From assembly GCF_036174265.1 (NCBI RefSeq), contig NZ_CP108055.1:1-64000 (forward strand): a DNA stretch of 64,000 nt, written 5' to 3'. Position numbers and translations under genes: made by a program. Positions 16,858 to 25,886 of this stretch are shown piece by piece (the stretch's first letter is position 1; the number at the start of each line of letters is the position of its first letter). The stretch is from Streptomyces sp. NBC_00285. Its GTDB lineage: Bacteria; Actinomycetota; Actinomycetes; Streptomycetales; Streptomycetaceae. The notes under the pieces were generated by a model. It worked only from the letters and a program-made list of their open reading frames with translations. It was not told the origin of the DNA and ran no database searches.

Positions 16858-17961
16858 CTACTGGTCAGCGGTGAGTGCACGGTCCAGGACCTTCCGCATC
16901 ATCGTGTTCATGAAGTCCCCGCTGACCCCGGTGTAGATGGCGGTCGTGGAGGCATAGAGATGTCCGACCTGTTCCTGGATGAACTTCGGGTCGGCTCCGT
17001 CCTCGATGTTGTGGGTCACATACGCATGCCTGAGGCAGTGCGGAGTCAGATCCTCATCCATGCCCAGGGCGCCGCGGTATTCGGCGAACCGGTCCTCGAT
17101 CTCCCGGGGCTGGAGCCGGCCGCCCCGCTCGGTCAGCCAGAGGGCTGGCCGGTCGCTCGCGCGGTAGCGGGGGCGGAGGTTGAGGAGGTAGTCCTCCACA
17201 GACTCGACTGCCCAGGGCATCAGGCTGAGCACTGTGCGGCGACGGGGCGGGGATCCCTTGGTCCGCTTGCCGTAACGGACGTGCAGGGCGCCGAACTTGC
17301 CCAGCTCAGGAGCCTTCGGATTCTTGTAGAAGTCGGTCGTGTCCAGACGGGATACTTCAGTCGCGCGCAGGCCCCAGCCGTAGATGGTCTTGAACACCGT
17401 GGCGTCGCGGTAGGCCGCCATCGCCCCCTTGCGGCCCAGTCGGATCGCCCGTTCCACCTGGTCGTCTGCGTAGTCGAACAGTGCCTGGCATTCCTCACGG
17501 GTCATCGGCCGCCGGTCGGCGCTGCCCTCGTACTCGGTGAGGTGGGCGACGGTGTTCCACTCGTGGCAGATCTGGACCGGATGGGTGCCGAAGCGTTCCT
17601 CACAGATCTCCGGCCACTGGTAGTACGGCGAGGTAATGTAGTCGCAGAACTGCCGGATGGAGCCCTGGTAGTTGCGGATAGTCGACTCGGCCCGGTCGCC
17701 CGCAGCAATCAGTTCAGTCATCCAGTCGTCGAGGTCACCCGCCGACCACGTCCACGGGTACTCGTTGGCGTACTCCATGAACCGGCGTACCACTGACAGC
17801 CGGTCACCGATCGTCTTCGGCTGCAGCCGCCTGCCGCCCCGCTGCTGGCGCCGCCACCCTTCCAGCATCGCGTCGAACACCGCGTCCTCAGGGTGAAGGA
17901 GGGCGACGCCGTCGACCAGGATCATCCGGCCGAGCGGGTCATCCGACCCCGAACGAGCCAC
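16858..17961 (-). CDS. Tyrosine recombinase/integrase of the 9-kb element
   Basis: GTG 17961 has GGAAGG 8 nt upstream. The 367-residue protein has a SAM-like N-terminal domain (TIGDRLSVVRRFMEYAN, IRNYQGSIRQFCDYI) and the catalytic set: Arg in GLRATEVSRL, Lys in RYGKRTKGSP, HCLRH, GHLYAS and a terminal Tyr in TAIYTGV. It is the outermost gene, reading inward from the right end, as expected for the integrase of a mobile element. Confidence 0.9.
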   Translation of the reverse strand: MARSGSDDPLGRMILVDGVALLHPEDAVFDAMLEGWRRQQRGGRRLQPKTIGDRLSVVRRFMEYANEYPWTWSAGDLDDWMTELIAAGDRAESTIRNYQGSIRQFCDYITSPYYQWPEICEERFGTHPVQICHEWNTVAHLTEYEGSADRRPMTREECQALFDYADDQVERAIRLGRKGAMAAYRDATVFKTIYGWGLRATEVSRLDTTDFYKNPKAPELGKFGALHVRYGKRTKGSPPRRRTVLSLMPWAVESVEDYLLNLRPRYRASDRPALWLTERGGRLQPREIEDRFAEYRGALGMDEDLTPHCLRHAYVTHNIEDGADPKFIQEQVGHLYASTTAIYTGVSGDFMNTMMRKVLDRALTADQ

Positions 17962-18123
17962 GCTGCACCCCTTCCTCTGGGTGCACGAATCATGCATCAC
18001 ATGCAAGCAATGCCGCAAAGCTGCTGGTCAGCTATCCGAGTCGACGAAGACGACAAGGTGGGGAAGGATGCAGATCAGCAGGTCGCGCCGTACGGGATCG
18101 CGCGTCAGATGCAATTCCCCGGG

Positions 18124-18128
18124 GTTCG
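18124..18128 (+). repeat. Right junction core GTTCG of the Tn554-like element
   Basis: Matches 9141-9145; the PAPS-reductase-like coding sequence resumes immediately after it. Confidence 0.6.
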
Positions 18129-18612
18129 AGTTCATGATCCCGCTGCTGCGCGAGAACGGCGTGCGCTTCGTCCAGCTGGCGCGCAACGGGCACCTCCAGT
18201 CCGACGGGTTCACGATCCTCGACGACTCCCGTCACCCCGAGCAGCTCATCGCGCGCGGGCCGTGGACGCTGTGGGCCGACCAGGAGTCCGTGGCACGGTG
18301 CCCCAGGTGGCCGGCACCCGCAAATGCAGCCTCTGGGCGAAGGGAGACGTAGGCGACTGGTGGCTCAAGCAGGTCTTCGGCGGTCGGCCGTTCAGGCAAA
18401 TCATGGGCTTCAACGCCGACGAGGAAGGCCGCCGCCTCGGCGACCAGGTCACCTCGAAGATGCCCGGGCGTACCGGGGAGTTCCCGCTCATCGACTGGGG
18501 CTGGAACCGGCAGCGGTGCGAGTCCTACCTGCTGGAGCGGTTCGGCGTGCACTGGCCGAAGTCGTACTGCACGTTCTGCTTTATGTGGAATCGAGCGGGA
18601 ACCGTTGAGGAC
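18129..18612 (+). pseudogene. PAPS reductase/ATP-pyrophosphatase-like gene, 3' part
   Basis: Coding resumes with EFMIPLLRENGVRFVQLARNG. At about 18292 one G is missing (ESV to GTVPQVAGTRKCSLWAKGD changes frame). It continues with GFNADEEGRRL, EFPLIDWGWNR and FGVHWPKSYCTFCFMWNRAG. The Cys pair KCS...CTFC is typical of this subfamily. The homologous stretch fades near 18612, so the 3' end is also lost. Split, frameshifted and truncated, it is dead here. Confidence 0.75.
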
Positions 18613-18664
18613 GTGTCCGGGCGATCAAGTGGCTGCCCTGCGGCCGGAGCGTTGCAGGCGGTAC

Positions 18665-19513
18665 TCAGCCCTCGTCCGACCGCCACAACCAGCGGAGGGC
18701 ATCGGGGAGCAGGACCCCACCGTGGTTGGGGCTGTGGCCGCCATCGCCCAGGACGAGGCGGAAGTCGTAGCCGGCTTCTGCGAGAGCAGCCGCGACGCGC
18801 AAGTTGTGGGCGAGCCAATTCCACTCGGGCTCGTTCCAGTGCAGGTCACGATGGCCAGCCTGCATGAAAATACGCAGCGGCTTACGGGAAACGCTGGGAA
18901 TGATCCCTGGGTAAGGGTTGCCTCCTGGCATCTGCGTGAAGCTGGACAGGTACCCGATGACTCGGCGGAACTTGTCAGGGCGGAGCCACGCTGCGGTGAA
19001 GGCGCAATTGCCGCCGCTGCTGCCACCGCAGATGCCCCACCGATCGGGGTCCTCGGTGATCGAGTAGCGCTTGGTGACCTCAGGGATGATCTCGGTCAGG
19101 AGAAAGGTGACGTACCGATCGTCGTATGCGTCGTACTCGGTGTTGCGGTTCTTCGGATCCTCAGCGTCGGGGAAAACACCTGGGTCGACGAACACGCTGA
19201 TGGTGACCGGGATGTCACCGCGATGGATGAGGTTGTCCAGGACTATCGCGCCGCGGACCTCCCCTTCAGGGTCCAGGTACCACTGTCCGTCCTGGAACAC
19301 CATCAGCGACGCCGGCTCTGAGCGGTCGTACTGTGCGGGGACATGAACCCAGAACTTCCGTGACGTGCCCGGGTAGACCGCGCTTTCGTTCCAGTCGAAC
19401 TCAATGGTCTCGCCGGCTGGCACGCCCGGCAGGACAACCGAGTCGGGGCCGTGGGCATAGCGAACGTCTGACTGGTCAACCGGAAGCGGCTGGTAGGGCA
19501 CCTCGATGGTCAT
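18665..19513 (-). CDS. Esterase of the enterochelin-esterase/EstD-like (Fes) alpha/beta-hydrolase group
   Basis: ATG 19513 gives 282 residues starting MTIEVPYQPLPVDQ. The nucleophile elbow CGGSSGGNC (Ser near residue 169) and a C-terminal GDGGHSPNHG (His) fit the putative-esterase fold. SRKFWVHVPAQYDRSEPASLMVFQDGQWY is typical of the N-terminal half of this family. There is no signal peptide, so it is cytoplasmic. The substrate cannot be read. An open frame upstream of 19513 looks non-coding. Confidence 0.85.
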   Translation of the reverse strand: MTIEVPYQPLPVDQSDVRYAHGPDSVVLPGVPAGETIEFDWNESAVYPGTSRKFWVHVPAQYDRSEPASLMVFQDGQWYLDPEGEVRGAIVLDNLIHRGDIPVTISVFVDPGVFPDAEDPKNRNTEYDAYDDRYVTFLLTEIIPEVTKRYSITEDPDRWGICGGSSGGNCAFTAAWLRPDKFRRVIGYLSSFTQMPGGNPYPGIIPSVSRKPLRIFMQAGHRDLHWNEPEWNWLAHNLRVAAALAEAGYDFRLVLGDGGHSPNHGGVLLPDALRWLWRSDEG

Positions 19514-19559
19514 GCGGGCCACTCTAGGAGAGACCGTCCGACTGTCGCCCGCCAAGCAG

Positions 19560-19920
19560 AGACCGCCATGCAGGCACTCCGCAACGTCAACCAGCGGCTG
19601 ATGGTTGAGAACAGCCGGCTGATCGCCGCCGACGCTCCGGAACCAACCCGGATAACCGCAGCCGCCCGCAAGCTGCCCGGCCCTTGAGAAGCTGCGAGTC
19701 GCCGTGATGTTCAGCGATCCAATCCCTCGCCGACGCCCGAACAAAAGCGAGCAAAAATGACTGAACGCTGTCCGCGCAGTTGAGAAACTCGTTACCGGTG
19801 GGCAGGGCCTGGGTGGTGTTGCCGCGCTTGAGCTGGACCCGCCCGAGGTCGGCGAGCACGATACAGATGATCGAGTGCGGATGGGGAAAGATTCTTCAGA
19901 TGTTCCGGACGCCCCACGTC
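19560..19920. pseudogene. Gene debris: TPR regulator fragment and coiled-coil fragment
   Basis: On the minus strand (about 19920-19740) ADLGRVQLKRGNTTQAL...FLNCADSVQS resembles the C-terminal end of Streptomyces HTH/TPR regulators. On the plus strand (19569-19685) MQALRNVNQRLMVENSRLIAAD looks like a transposase-type coiled coil. Neither is complete. I see no functional gene in these 360 bp. Confidence 0.4.
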
Positions 19921-19924
19921 ACCC

Positions 19925-21334
19925 CTACTCGTGAACACCCCCCGTGAGGAGCCGGGCCATGGTGTGGATCTCGGTGTCGGGTAGGAAGTCCGCGCGTACC
20001 CGCTGCCGGGCACGCTCGCCCAGGGTGTCGATGTCCATGCCGCCGTGCAGGGCCGAGATCACCAGCTCCGCGAAACCCGGCAGGTCGTGGGGGTCGTCTA
20101 CGAGCAGCCCGGTCCGGCCGTGGGTGACCTGGGCCCGGATGCCGCCGACACCCGCAGCCACGACCGTTCGTGCCTTCCACATCGCCTCCGTGACGGTAAG
20201 CCCGAACCCTTCGGCGAGGCTCTTCTGCAGAACCACCGTGGAAGCCCGCTGGATTGAGTTGACCAGCAGCGCGTTGTCCACCAGGTCATCCATCGGCAGG
20301 CAGACCAGCGTGACCCTCCTGCGCTGGGCGGGTGGGAGCCGCAGCCACGCGGTGCGGCAGCGCTCGAACCACAGGGCCTGCTCGGTGTCGTCGGGCACGC
20401 CCAGCGGGTCGGGACCAACTAACGCGAGGTGGCCGTCCGGCACATGGTCTGTCACCGCGGCCAGCACCCCGTGCATGTCCTTGAGCCGGTCCCAGCGGGA
20501 GACCTGGGCGATCAGAGGCTCTTCGGGGTCGGGCGGCGCTTCGCCGGTCACCTGGACGGGTGGGCCGCCGCCGTTCGGGCCCGCCGGGGTGCCGTCATCC
20601 GGCCGCAGACCGCAGCGGACCAGGGCACGCCGGACCGTGGCCTGGTCCAGTGGGCGATTCTTAGCGGAGAACGGCGCGATGAACGGCGCCAGGACCGCTG
20701 CGCGTCCGTTCCGCAGCCGGTCCGGGATGTGCCACGGCACCGAGAAGAGCGTGCCATGTGCGCCGTCCAGGAGTGGGGCGAGCAGGTTCCAGGCCCGGTC
20801 GGACACCTCGGTCGGCCGGTCGACGCCGACATGACACCGCCAGTACACCCGTACTCCCCGCCGGGCAAGCCGTGGCACAAGTCCCGCCGTTTGATGGTCG
20901 TGCAGCAAAACGACGTCCCCGGGCCGGACGAGGCTGGCGAGCCTCTCGCCCGGCCCGCCCAGGGCAGCGAGATAGGCATCGCGTTCGGTCGGTCCCAGCT
21001 GACCGCCGTCGCCTGTACTGCCGTACAGTGCGAGCCCGAGCCGCTTGGCTAGCGTGAAGAAACCGGTGTCGCCGCCGACGACCGCCCACCGTGCCCGCAT
21101 CCCCAGCCGCCGGTACAGGGGCAGCAGTGTGTGCAGCATCTCCGCGACGCCGCCGCCCGCGCCGGTGGAGTTGACATGCCACAGGGTTCCGCCGCCCAAG
21201 GATTCACGGAGAGCCGCCGCAGCGGTGTGCAGCCGCGCCGTGCGCTCGGGGCCAATGAGTACTTCGAAGCCGGCGAGGTCGAACGGCAGCGGCGTCGGCT
21301 GGAGTGTCAGCCCGCCCTCGGCTACGGCGCTCAT
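19925..21334 (-). CDS. GT4-type retaining glycosyltransferase, trehalose synthase (TreT/TreP)-like
   Basis: The 469-residue product has an N-terminal domain with LWHVNSTGAGGGVAEMLHTLLPL and ARWAVVGGDTGFFTLAKRLGLALYG, the signature of the trehalose synthase/phosphorylase-like GT4 group. The C-terminal Rossmann domain has PLIAQVSRWDRLKDMHGVL and the EX7E motif EGFGLTVTEAMWK. It would join an NDP- or phospho-activated sugar to an acceptor in the cytoplasm. It overlaps the SIS gene by 4 bp (ATGA). The true acceptor may not be glucose. Confidence 0.8.
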   Translation of the reverse strand: MSAVAEGGLTLQPTPLPFDLAGFEVLIGPERTARLHTAAAALRESLGGGTLWHVNSTGAGGGVAEMLHTLLPLYRRLGMRARWAVVGGDTGFFTLAKRLGLALYGSTGDGGQLGPTERDAYLAALGGPGERLASLVRPGDVVLLHDHQTAGLVPRLARRGVRVYWRCHVGVDRPTEVSDRAWNLLAPLLDGAHGTLFSVPWHIPDRLRNGRAAVLAPFIAPFSAKNRPLDQATVRRALVRCGLRPDDGTPAGPNGGGPPVQVTGEAPPDPEEPLIAQVSRWDRLKDMHGVLAAVTDHVPDGHLALVGPDPLGVPDDTEQALWFERCRTAWLRLPPAQRRRVTLVCLPMDDLVDNALLVNSIQRASTVVLQKSLAEGFGLTVTEAMWKARTVVAAGVGGIRAQVTHGRTGLLVDDPHDLPGFAELVISALHGGMDIDTLGERARQRVRADFLPDTEIHTMARLLTGGVHE

Positions 21335-21981
21335 TCGGCCGCCTCCTGCACCCGCTCCTTGAGGAGGCCGACCAGCATGTGGTTCACTGACAAGATCGCG
21401 TCCTCGAAGTGGAAGTTATTGTCATTCGCCCCGGTCTGACCGGGGAAACGCGAGGTGCCAGGCACCACCAAGCAGATGTCTGCCGACTTCCGGCAGCGTC
21501 CCCCCGAGCCCTTGGTCATCACGAAGGTTTGCGCACCGGCCGACCGCGCCACTTCCAGCGCCCGGAGCACGTTCGGGGAGTTCCCGCTGCCGGAATAGGC
21601 CATGACGAAGTCGTCGAGTCCCACACGGCCCGCGAGCTGTGAGGCGAACATAAGGTCGGGCCCCACGTCGTTGACCAGCGCGGTCAGTTCCGCCGCGGAG
21701 CCGCACAGGTTCACGAAGTCCAGCCGCGGAACTCCGGGGGAGACTGGGCGCGACTTGTCCTCGGAGACGAAGGGGTGCAGCCGGAAGTCGGCGTACACGT
21801 GATCGAGCGTGCCAGCGTTACCCCCGTTAGCCAGGGCGTAGACCGTCCCGCCCGCACGGTAGGTGCGGAACAGTTCGTCCGCAACGCGGACCACGTCCCG
21901 CGCCGGGAACCGATCCAGGACGCAGCGCTGTTCGTCCAGGTAGAGCCGTACGGCCGCGGCCAAGTCCCGGTTCGCCGTCAT
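21331..21981 (-). CDS. SIS-domain phosphosugar isomerase (GmhA-like)
   Basis: The 216-residue product starts at ATG 21981. It has YALANGGNAGTLDHVYADF and FVMAYSGSGNSPNVLRAL, the two phosphosugar-binding Ser/Gly loops of SIS isomerases, followed by QTFVMTKGSGG. The length and NGG-x-AG resemble sedoheptulose-7-phosphate isomerase GmhA/DiaA. It lies between a cupin gene and a glycosyltransferase with 4-bp overlaps on both sides, so all three should act in one sugar pathway. Confidence 0.8.
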   Translation of the reverse strand: MTANRDLAAAVRLYLDEQRCVLDRFPARDVVRVADELFRTYRAGGTVYALANGGNAGTLDHVYADFRLHPFVSEDKSRPVSPGVPRLDFVNLCGSAAELTALVNDVGPDLMFASQLAGRVGLDDFVMAYSGSGNSPNVLRALEVARSAGAQTFVMTKGSGGRCRKSADICLVVPGTSRFPGQTGANDNNFHFEDAILSVNHMLVGLLKERVQEAAE

Positions 21982-22754
21982 GCCCGCCTTCCCGGGTGCT
22001 CCGCAGTGATCCGCCCGTCGGCGCGTCCGGTGTCGTCGGCCCAGCGCACGACGTCGTCGAGTTCGGTTGTGGAAACCTCCACGGACGTGTACGCCTGCTT
22101 CGCGACGACCCGGTGCAGTGTGTCCGGCGGTGACGTCCAGAACGTGCCCGCCGTGTGGCGGGTCCAGGCGGCCGCCGGTATGGCGACCGGGACGCCGGGG
22201 CCGTCCGGTGCAGGGGCCCCGTTCAGTACATCGGCCACCCCGTCCACGACGTAGTTCGTCTCCGTCTTGCGCCGGTGCGACTGGAGCGAGGAACGGTTCC
22301 CCGCCTCCATACGGATGCGTTTCACCACGTAGCCGCAATCTGGCGCGTTCTGCGTGTACCAGACCTCGGACCCCCAGGGCTTGGTCACCATGTAGTCGCT
22401 CAGGTCGTGACACGGCTCAGGTGCGTCCGGCCTCACTGGGCGTGTGCTCTCCGGAAGGCAGCCGGCCTCCAGGAGCAGCGCGTCCCCGGGACCCGCCGCG
22501 GCGCATCCGAAGACGCTGCCCGGTAAGGCGTGCCAGCCCTCCAACGGGGTGAGGACCCGGTCGCGGCCGCCTCCACTCTGGACCAGCCGGACCGACCCTG
22601 CCAGGACGAGGAACGTGCGGTAGCCAGCGGACGGGGGGCGCGACGGCAGGGCGCCGTCCGGCCCCAGCCGGTGCTCGACGAAGAGGTAGCGCCGGGCGGT
22701 GTCGGAGGCGACCAGGTCACGGCTCACCGCCGGCGTGAAAGGGGAACTGTGCAT
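21978..22754 (-). CDS. Bicupin protein, phosphomannose-isomerase type II-like
   Basis: ATG 22754 has GGAG 7 nt upstream; an earlier in-frame start gives a poor N-terminal extension. The 258-residue protein has an N-terminal beta-rich domain and a C-terminal cupin starting MVTKPWGSEVWYTQN, then RIRMEAGNRSSLQSHRRKTETNYVV and a distal HRVV. WGxE and SLQxHxxKxE are the metal-binding signature of mannose-6-phosphate isomerase-like cupins. It is first gene of the sugar operon. Confidence 0.8.
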   Translation of the reverse strand: MHSSPFTPAVSRDLVASDTARRYLFVEHRLGPDGALPSRPPSAGYRTFLVLAGSVRLVQSGGGRDRVLTPLEGWHALPGSVFGCAAAGPGDALLLEAGCLPESTRPVRPDAPEPCHDLSDYMVTKPWGSEVWYTQNAPDCGYVVKRIRMEAGNRSSLQSHRRKTETNYVVDGVADVLNGAPAPDGPGVPVAIPAAAWTRHTAGTFWTSPPDTLHRVVAKQAYTSVEVSTTELDDVVRWADDTGRADGRITAEHPGRRA

Positions 22755-22801
22755 GGTCACTCTCCTGCTCGCTCGCGAACATGACTCGGTCCGGTCAGGG
22801 T

Positions 22802-25423
22802 TCAGGACTCCACTTGGGCGAGACGCTGCGCGCACACCCGCAGGCCGTCCTCCCTCCTCAGGGAGCGGTACAGCTCACGGGCCGCCCGGTAGTGCCCGGT
22901 CGCCTCGGCGGGACGCCTGCCGTCCTGGGCCAATACGCCCAGGTGCAGCCGGATACCGGCCATCGACAGTCGGTCGCCGAACGGCTGTACCAGCACGAGG
23001 GCGCGCTCACACCCGCGTACGGCGGACACTCGCGCGCCGCGCCGGTGGTCGAGGACCGCGTCGCAGTGCACCAGGAGCCCGCGCAACCGCCAATCCAGTT
23101 CGAAGCCCTCCATCAGCTTGGCCGTCCGCGACAGCGCCCGCGCCTCGCGGTCCCGGCTTGTGACGATCCGCTCCCTGATCCGGGCCACCGCCACCAGCGC
23201 GCTGTTGCGGACATCACCGAGTTCGCGGAAGACGCCGTCCGCACGATCCAGGAGCGCTTTTACCCGGGCCGCATCCTCCGCCTCCACCACGTCCCGCGTC
23301 CGGCCGCTGCCGGGGCCCACGCACGGTCCAGGGGTCCAGCCAGCGTCGTCCAGCGCGAGCAGCGCCTCGTTCAACAGGGCGAACGCCTGCCCCCGCTGCT
23401 CGCCTGCGGCCTCGAACAGCGCGGTAGCCTCACGCAGGCACCGCAGTCCAGTGTCCGTGTCGCCGCGCAGCGCAGCGCATTCACCAAGGATCTCTAGCGT
23501 CCAGGACACACCCCGGGTGTCCGCGATGCCCCGGGCCGTGTCCAGGGCCTCCCGCAGTCGTTCCTGGGCCGCCTGCGGATCCCCCCAACGCAGCTGTACC
23601 AGGCCCAGGTTGCTGCTCGCGTCGATGACGCCGAATGGGTCGTCGAGCGACTTAAACAGGTCCACCGACTGTTCCAGCCGCTCGACGGCGGTGTCCTTCG
23701 CCCCGAGTTCACGGTCGATCTCCCCCAGGTTGCGCAGTACCGCGGCGCGCGCCCGGTCGGCATCCAGCCGCTCGGCGGCTTCGAGCCCGGTCTCCGCGCA
23801 GCGCGCGCCGACGTCCCACAGACGCAGGTTCTCCAGGGCGACGCTGCATGCGTCGGACAACTCCCAGCACAGCCCCCATGCCCCGATATCCCGGCATCGG
23901 GAGACGACCGCAGCCAGCGGCTCGCTCTCCAGGCGGAACCAGCCGAAGGGGTCGGTGATCGCGAGCTGCTCGCTCTCCGCGTCGAGCGGATAGCGTGGGG
24001 CGTCGGTCCGGCCCAGGTGGCGCACACCAGAGGGATGAACGGCCCGGTCAGCGAGGTCCGCCATCGCCAGGTAGGCCGAGGCGAGCCGGATGACGGCCGC
24101 GTCACGGTCCTGGCGGGTCAACTGCCGGGTGGCCTGGCCCCGGGCGAACTCCCGCACCAAGTCGTGCAGATAGAACCGGGACGGCTGGAGCACTCTCGTC
24201 CGCTTCGTCCTCACCAGCTGGGCCCGGCAGAGGGCACTCGTCAGCTCCTGCGCCTCCATCAGGGAGCAGCCGCACAGTGCGGCCACCGACCAGTTGGACC
24301 ACTCGTCTGCGGGATGCAGCCCCAGCAGGTCGAAGGCGCGGCGGGTGGGTTCAGTCAGATGCTCCCGACTGAGCGCGACACTTTGCTCGACGCTCAGATC
24401 GCCGAACGTGAACTCGGACAGCAGCCGGTTCTCGGCGCGCTGCCGGGCGAGCCGCCCCAGGAACGAGGTGATCGGCTGGGAGCCGTCCACCAGTCTGCCG
24501 CTCAGCACGCGCAGTGCCAGAGGGAGGCCACCGGCGACGTCGGACAGCTGACGGGCGGCCTCGGCCTCCCCCTCGATCCGCTCCCGGCCCAGGACCCGAG
24601 ACAGCAGCTCCAGCGACTCCGTCACGGACAACCCGTCCAGTCGCAGGCGCAGGCTCGCGGCCAGCCCGCCCAGCGGGTCACGGCTGGAGATGAAAGTGAC
24701 GCACCGTCCGCTGGCCACCAGCAAGGCCCGGATCTGCTCCTCGCCGTTCGCGTTGTCGAGGATGATCGCGGCACGCCGGCCGGACATAATGGAGCGGAAC
24801 TCGCGGCTGCGCTCCATCAGGCCAGCCGGGATACGGCGTTCGTCCATCCCCAGGTCACGCAGCCAGCCGCCAAGGACGTGCCGCGCGGTGAGGGGGTTCG
24901 GTCCGTAGCCCTGGAGATCTACGTAGAGCTGGCCGTCAGGAAACCTCGCGATGACTTGTTCGACGGCGTGGATGATGAGCGAGGTCTTGCCGATCCCGCC
25001 CGGCCCGCAGATCACCCGTATGTCGGCCGTGGGCCCGCCGCGCCGCCTGCCCGATGCGCTGAGTAGGGCGATCTCGTCGGCACGGCCCACGAAGTCGGGT
25101 AAGCCAGCCGGGAGTTGATGCGGGACGAGCGCACCTGATAAGGAGCCAGACGAGGCGGACGGACCGGCCCCGGCCCGCGCGGCGAACACTTCGGCGAGTG
25201 CGCCAGCGACGCCCGCCGCCGCCAGCCCCCACCAGGAGTGGTTCTCCAGCCCTGCCAGGACAGAACCAGTGGCTGCCGTCCCCACCCACAGGGTCAGGGT
25301 GGACGCGCGCCTCAGGCTAGCCACGTACGGAGCACCCTTGGCGGGCCCGAACGGCTCCGTGACCGGAGTGCCGTCAGGGTGCCGGGATGGGACGCACGTA
25401 TCCCCTGCAAGATCGCCCCCCAT
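22802..25423 (-). CDS. NB-ARC ATPase with TPR repeats, two N-terminal membrane-like helices
   Basis: With ATG 25423 the product is 873 residues; the frame stays open to a GTG at 25852, but that extension is Arg/Pro-rich and has no gene-like composition. Hydrophobic stretches lie at about 44-56 and 62-82. A linker leads to FVGRADEI and the P-loop GPGGIGKTS (about 140-148), ILDNANG, ISSRD, GGLPLAL, a winged-helix-like region, and then many TPR units. AfsR/SARP-like NB-ARC proteins have the same core, but no DNA-binding domain is seen. It lies 48 bp upstream of the sugar operon and may sense a signal for it. Confidence 0.75.
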   Translation of the reverse strand: MGGDLAGDTCVPSRHPDGTPVTEPFGPAKGAPYVASLRRASTLTLWVGTAATGSVLAGLENHSWWGLAAAGVAGALAEVFAARAGAGPSASSGSLSGALVPHQLPAGLPDFVGRADEIALLSASGRRRGGPTADIRVICGPGGIGKTSLIIHAVEQVIARFPDGQLYVDLQGYGPNPLTARHVLGGWLRDLGMDERRIPAGLMERSREFRSIMSGRRAAIILDNANGEEQIRALLVASGRCVTFISSRDPLGGLAASLRLRLDGLSVTESLELLSRVLGRERIEGEAEAARQLSDVAGGLPLALRVLSGRLVDGSQPITSFLGRLARQRAENRLLSEFTFGDLSVEQSVALSREHLTEPTRRAFDLLGLHPADEWSNWSVAALCGCSLMEAQELTSALCRAQLVRTKRTRVLQPSRFYLHDLVREFARGQATRQLTRQDRDAAVIRLASAYLAMADLADRAVHPSGVRHLGRTDAPRYPLDAESEQLAITDPFGWFRLESEPLAAVVSRCRDIGAWGLCWELSDACSVALENLRLWDVGARCAETGLEAAERLDADRARAAVLRNLGEIDRELGAKDTAVERLEQSVDLFKSLDDPFGVIDASSNLGLVQLRWGDPQAAQERLREALDTARGIADTRGVSWTLEILGECAALRGDTDTGLRCLREATALFEAAGEQRGQAFALLNEALLALDDAGWTPGPCVGPGSGRTRDVVEAEDAARVKALLDRADGVFRELGDVRNSALVAVARIRERIVTSRDREARALSRTAKLMEGFELDWRLRGLLVHCDAVLDHRRGARVSAVRGCERALVLVQPFGDRLSMAGIRLHLGVLAQDGRRPAEATGHYRAARELYRSLRREDGLRVCAQRLAQVES

Positions 25424-25886
25424 GCTCTTGCCGCCGCACCAACCGTTCCCTGCGCTGCCGATGCCCGATGATGATACGGAGCCCGAAGGAGACCCGTCCA
25501 TACGTGGTGTTGTGGGATGTATGCCTCCCGGACGGGCGAGGCGGGAGCCGCTCCCTCCCGGCGGCCTCCGGGCCCGCGACGAAGTGTGTCCCGACAGCCA
25601 GCCTGGGCGGCCAGCCACCCTGGGACGGGCCCGGATCCTGACAGTGCGCCCATCGATCGGAGTCCGTAAACGCCACGGCCCGGCCGGCACCACATACAGC
25701 GTCGTGCGCCTCACCGCCCGGATCTCCCGGCGGACGGTCCCGACGGCGTCGCCCGCACGCCGGAGGAGCCGCAGGCCGACGCCCCTCGAGGATCGGCGAG
25801 ACGACGACGCACCACTGGCGGGAGGGCATACTCCGCCATACCTGTCGGTCACACCATTGACTCATAGGTAGAACAGCCCGTGACCT
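25424..25886. other. Intergenic/uncertain region
   Basis: Long open frames exist on both strands here, but they are Arg/Pro/Gly-rich and show no motif. The minus-strand one could be an N-terminal extension of the NB-ARC gene. It probably holds that gene's promoter and a recombination scar at the truncated Mom gene. Confidence 0.35.

Larger units (their letters stand above)
9141..18128. mobile_element. Tn554-like integrative element (about 9 kb) inserted in a PAPS-reductase-like gene
   Basis: The boundaries are inferred from the host gene: its coding sequence stops making sense after GTTCG at 9141-9145 and resumes after GTTCG at 18124-18128, in frame when joined. No terminal inverted repeats are evident, which fits tyrosine-recombinase elements. 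From right to left on the minus strand the content is: tyrosine recombinase (16858-17961), HTH protein (16519-16848), zinc-ribbon recombinase-like gene (13981-16511), then a two-gene cargo (13612-9287). Two recombinases plus a small helper recall Tn554 tnpA/tnpB/tnpC. The cargo looks less GC-rich than the flanks. Confidence 0.75.

Noticed and set aside
25424..25852. N-terminal extension of the NB-ARC protein to a GTG at 25852
   Set aside because: The extra 143 residues are Arg/Pro/Gly-rich, without domain features; a start at 25423 keeps all recognisable parts.
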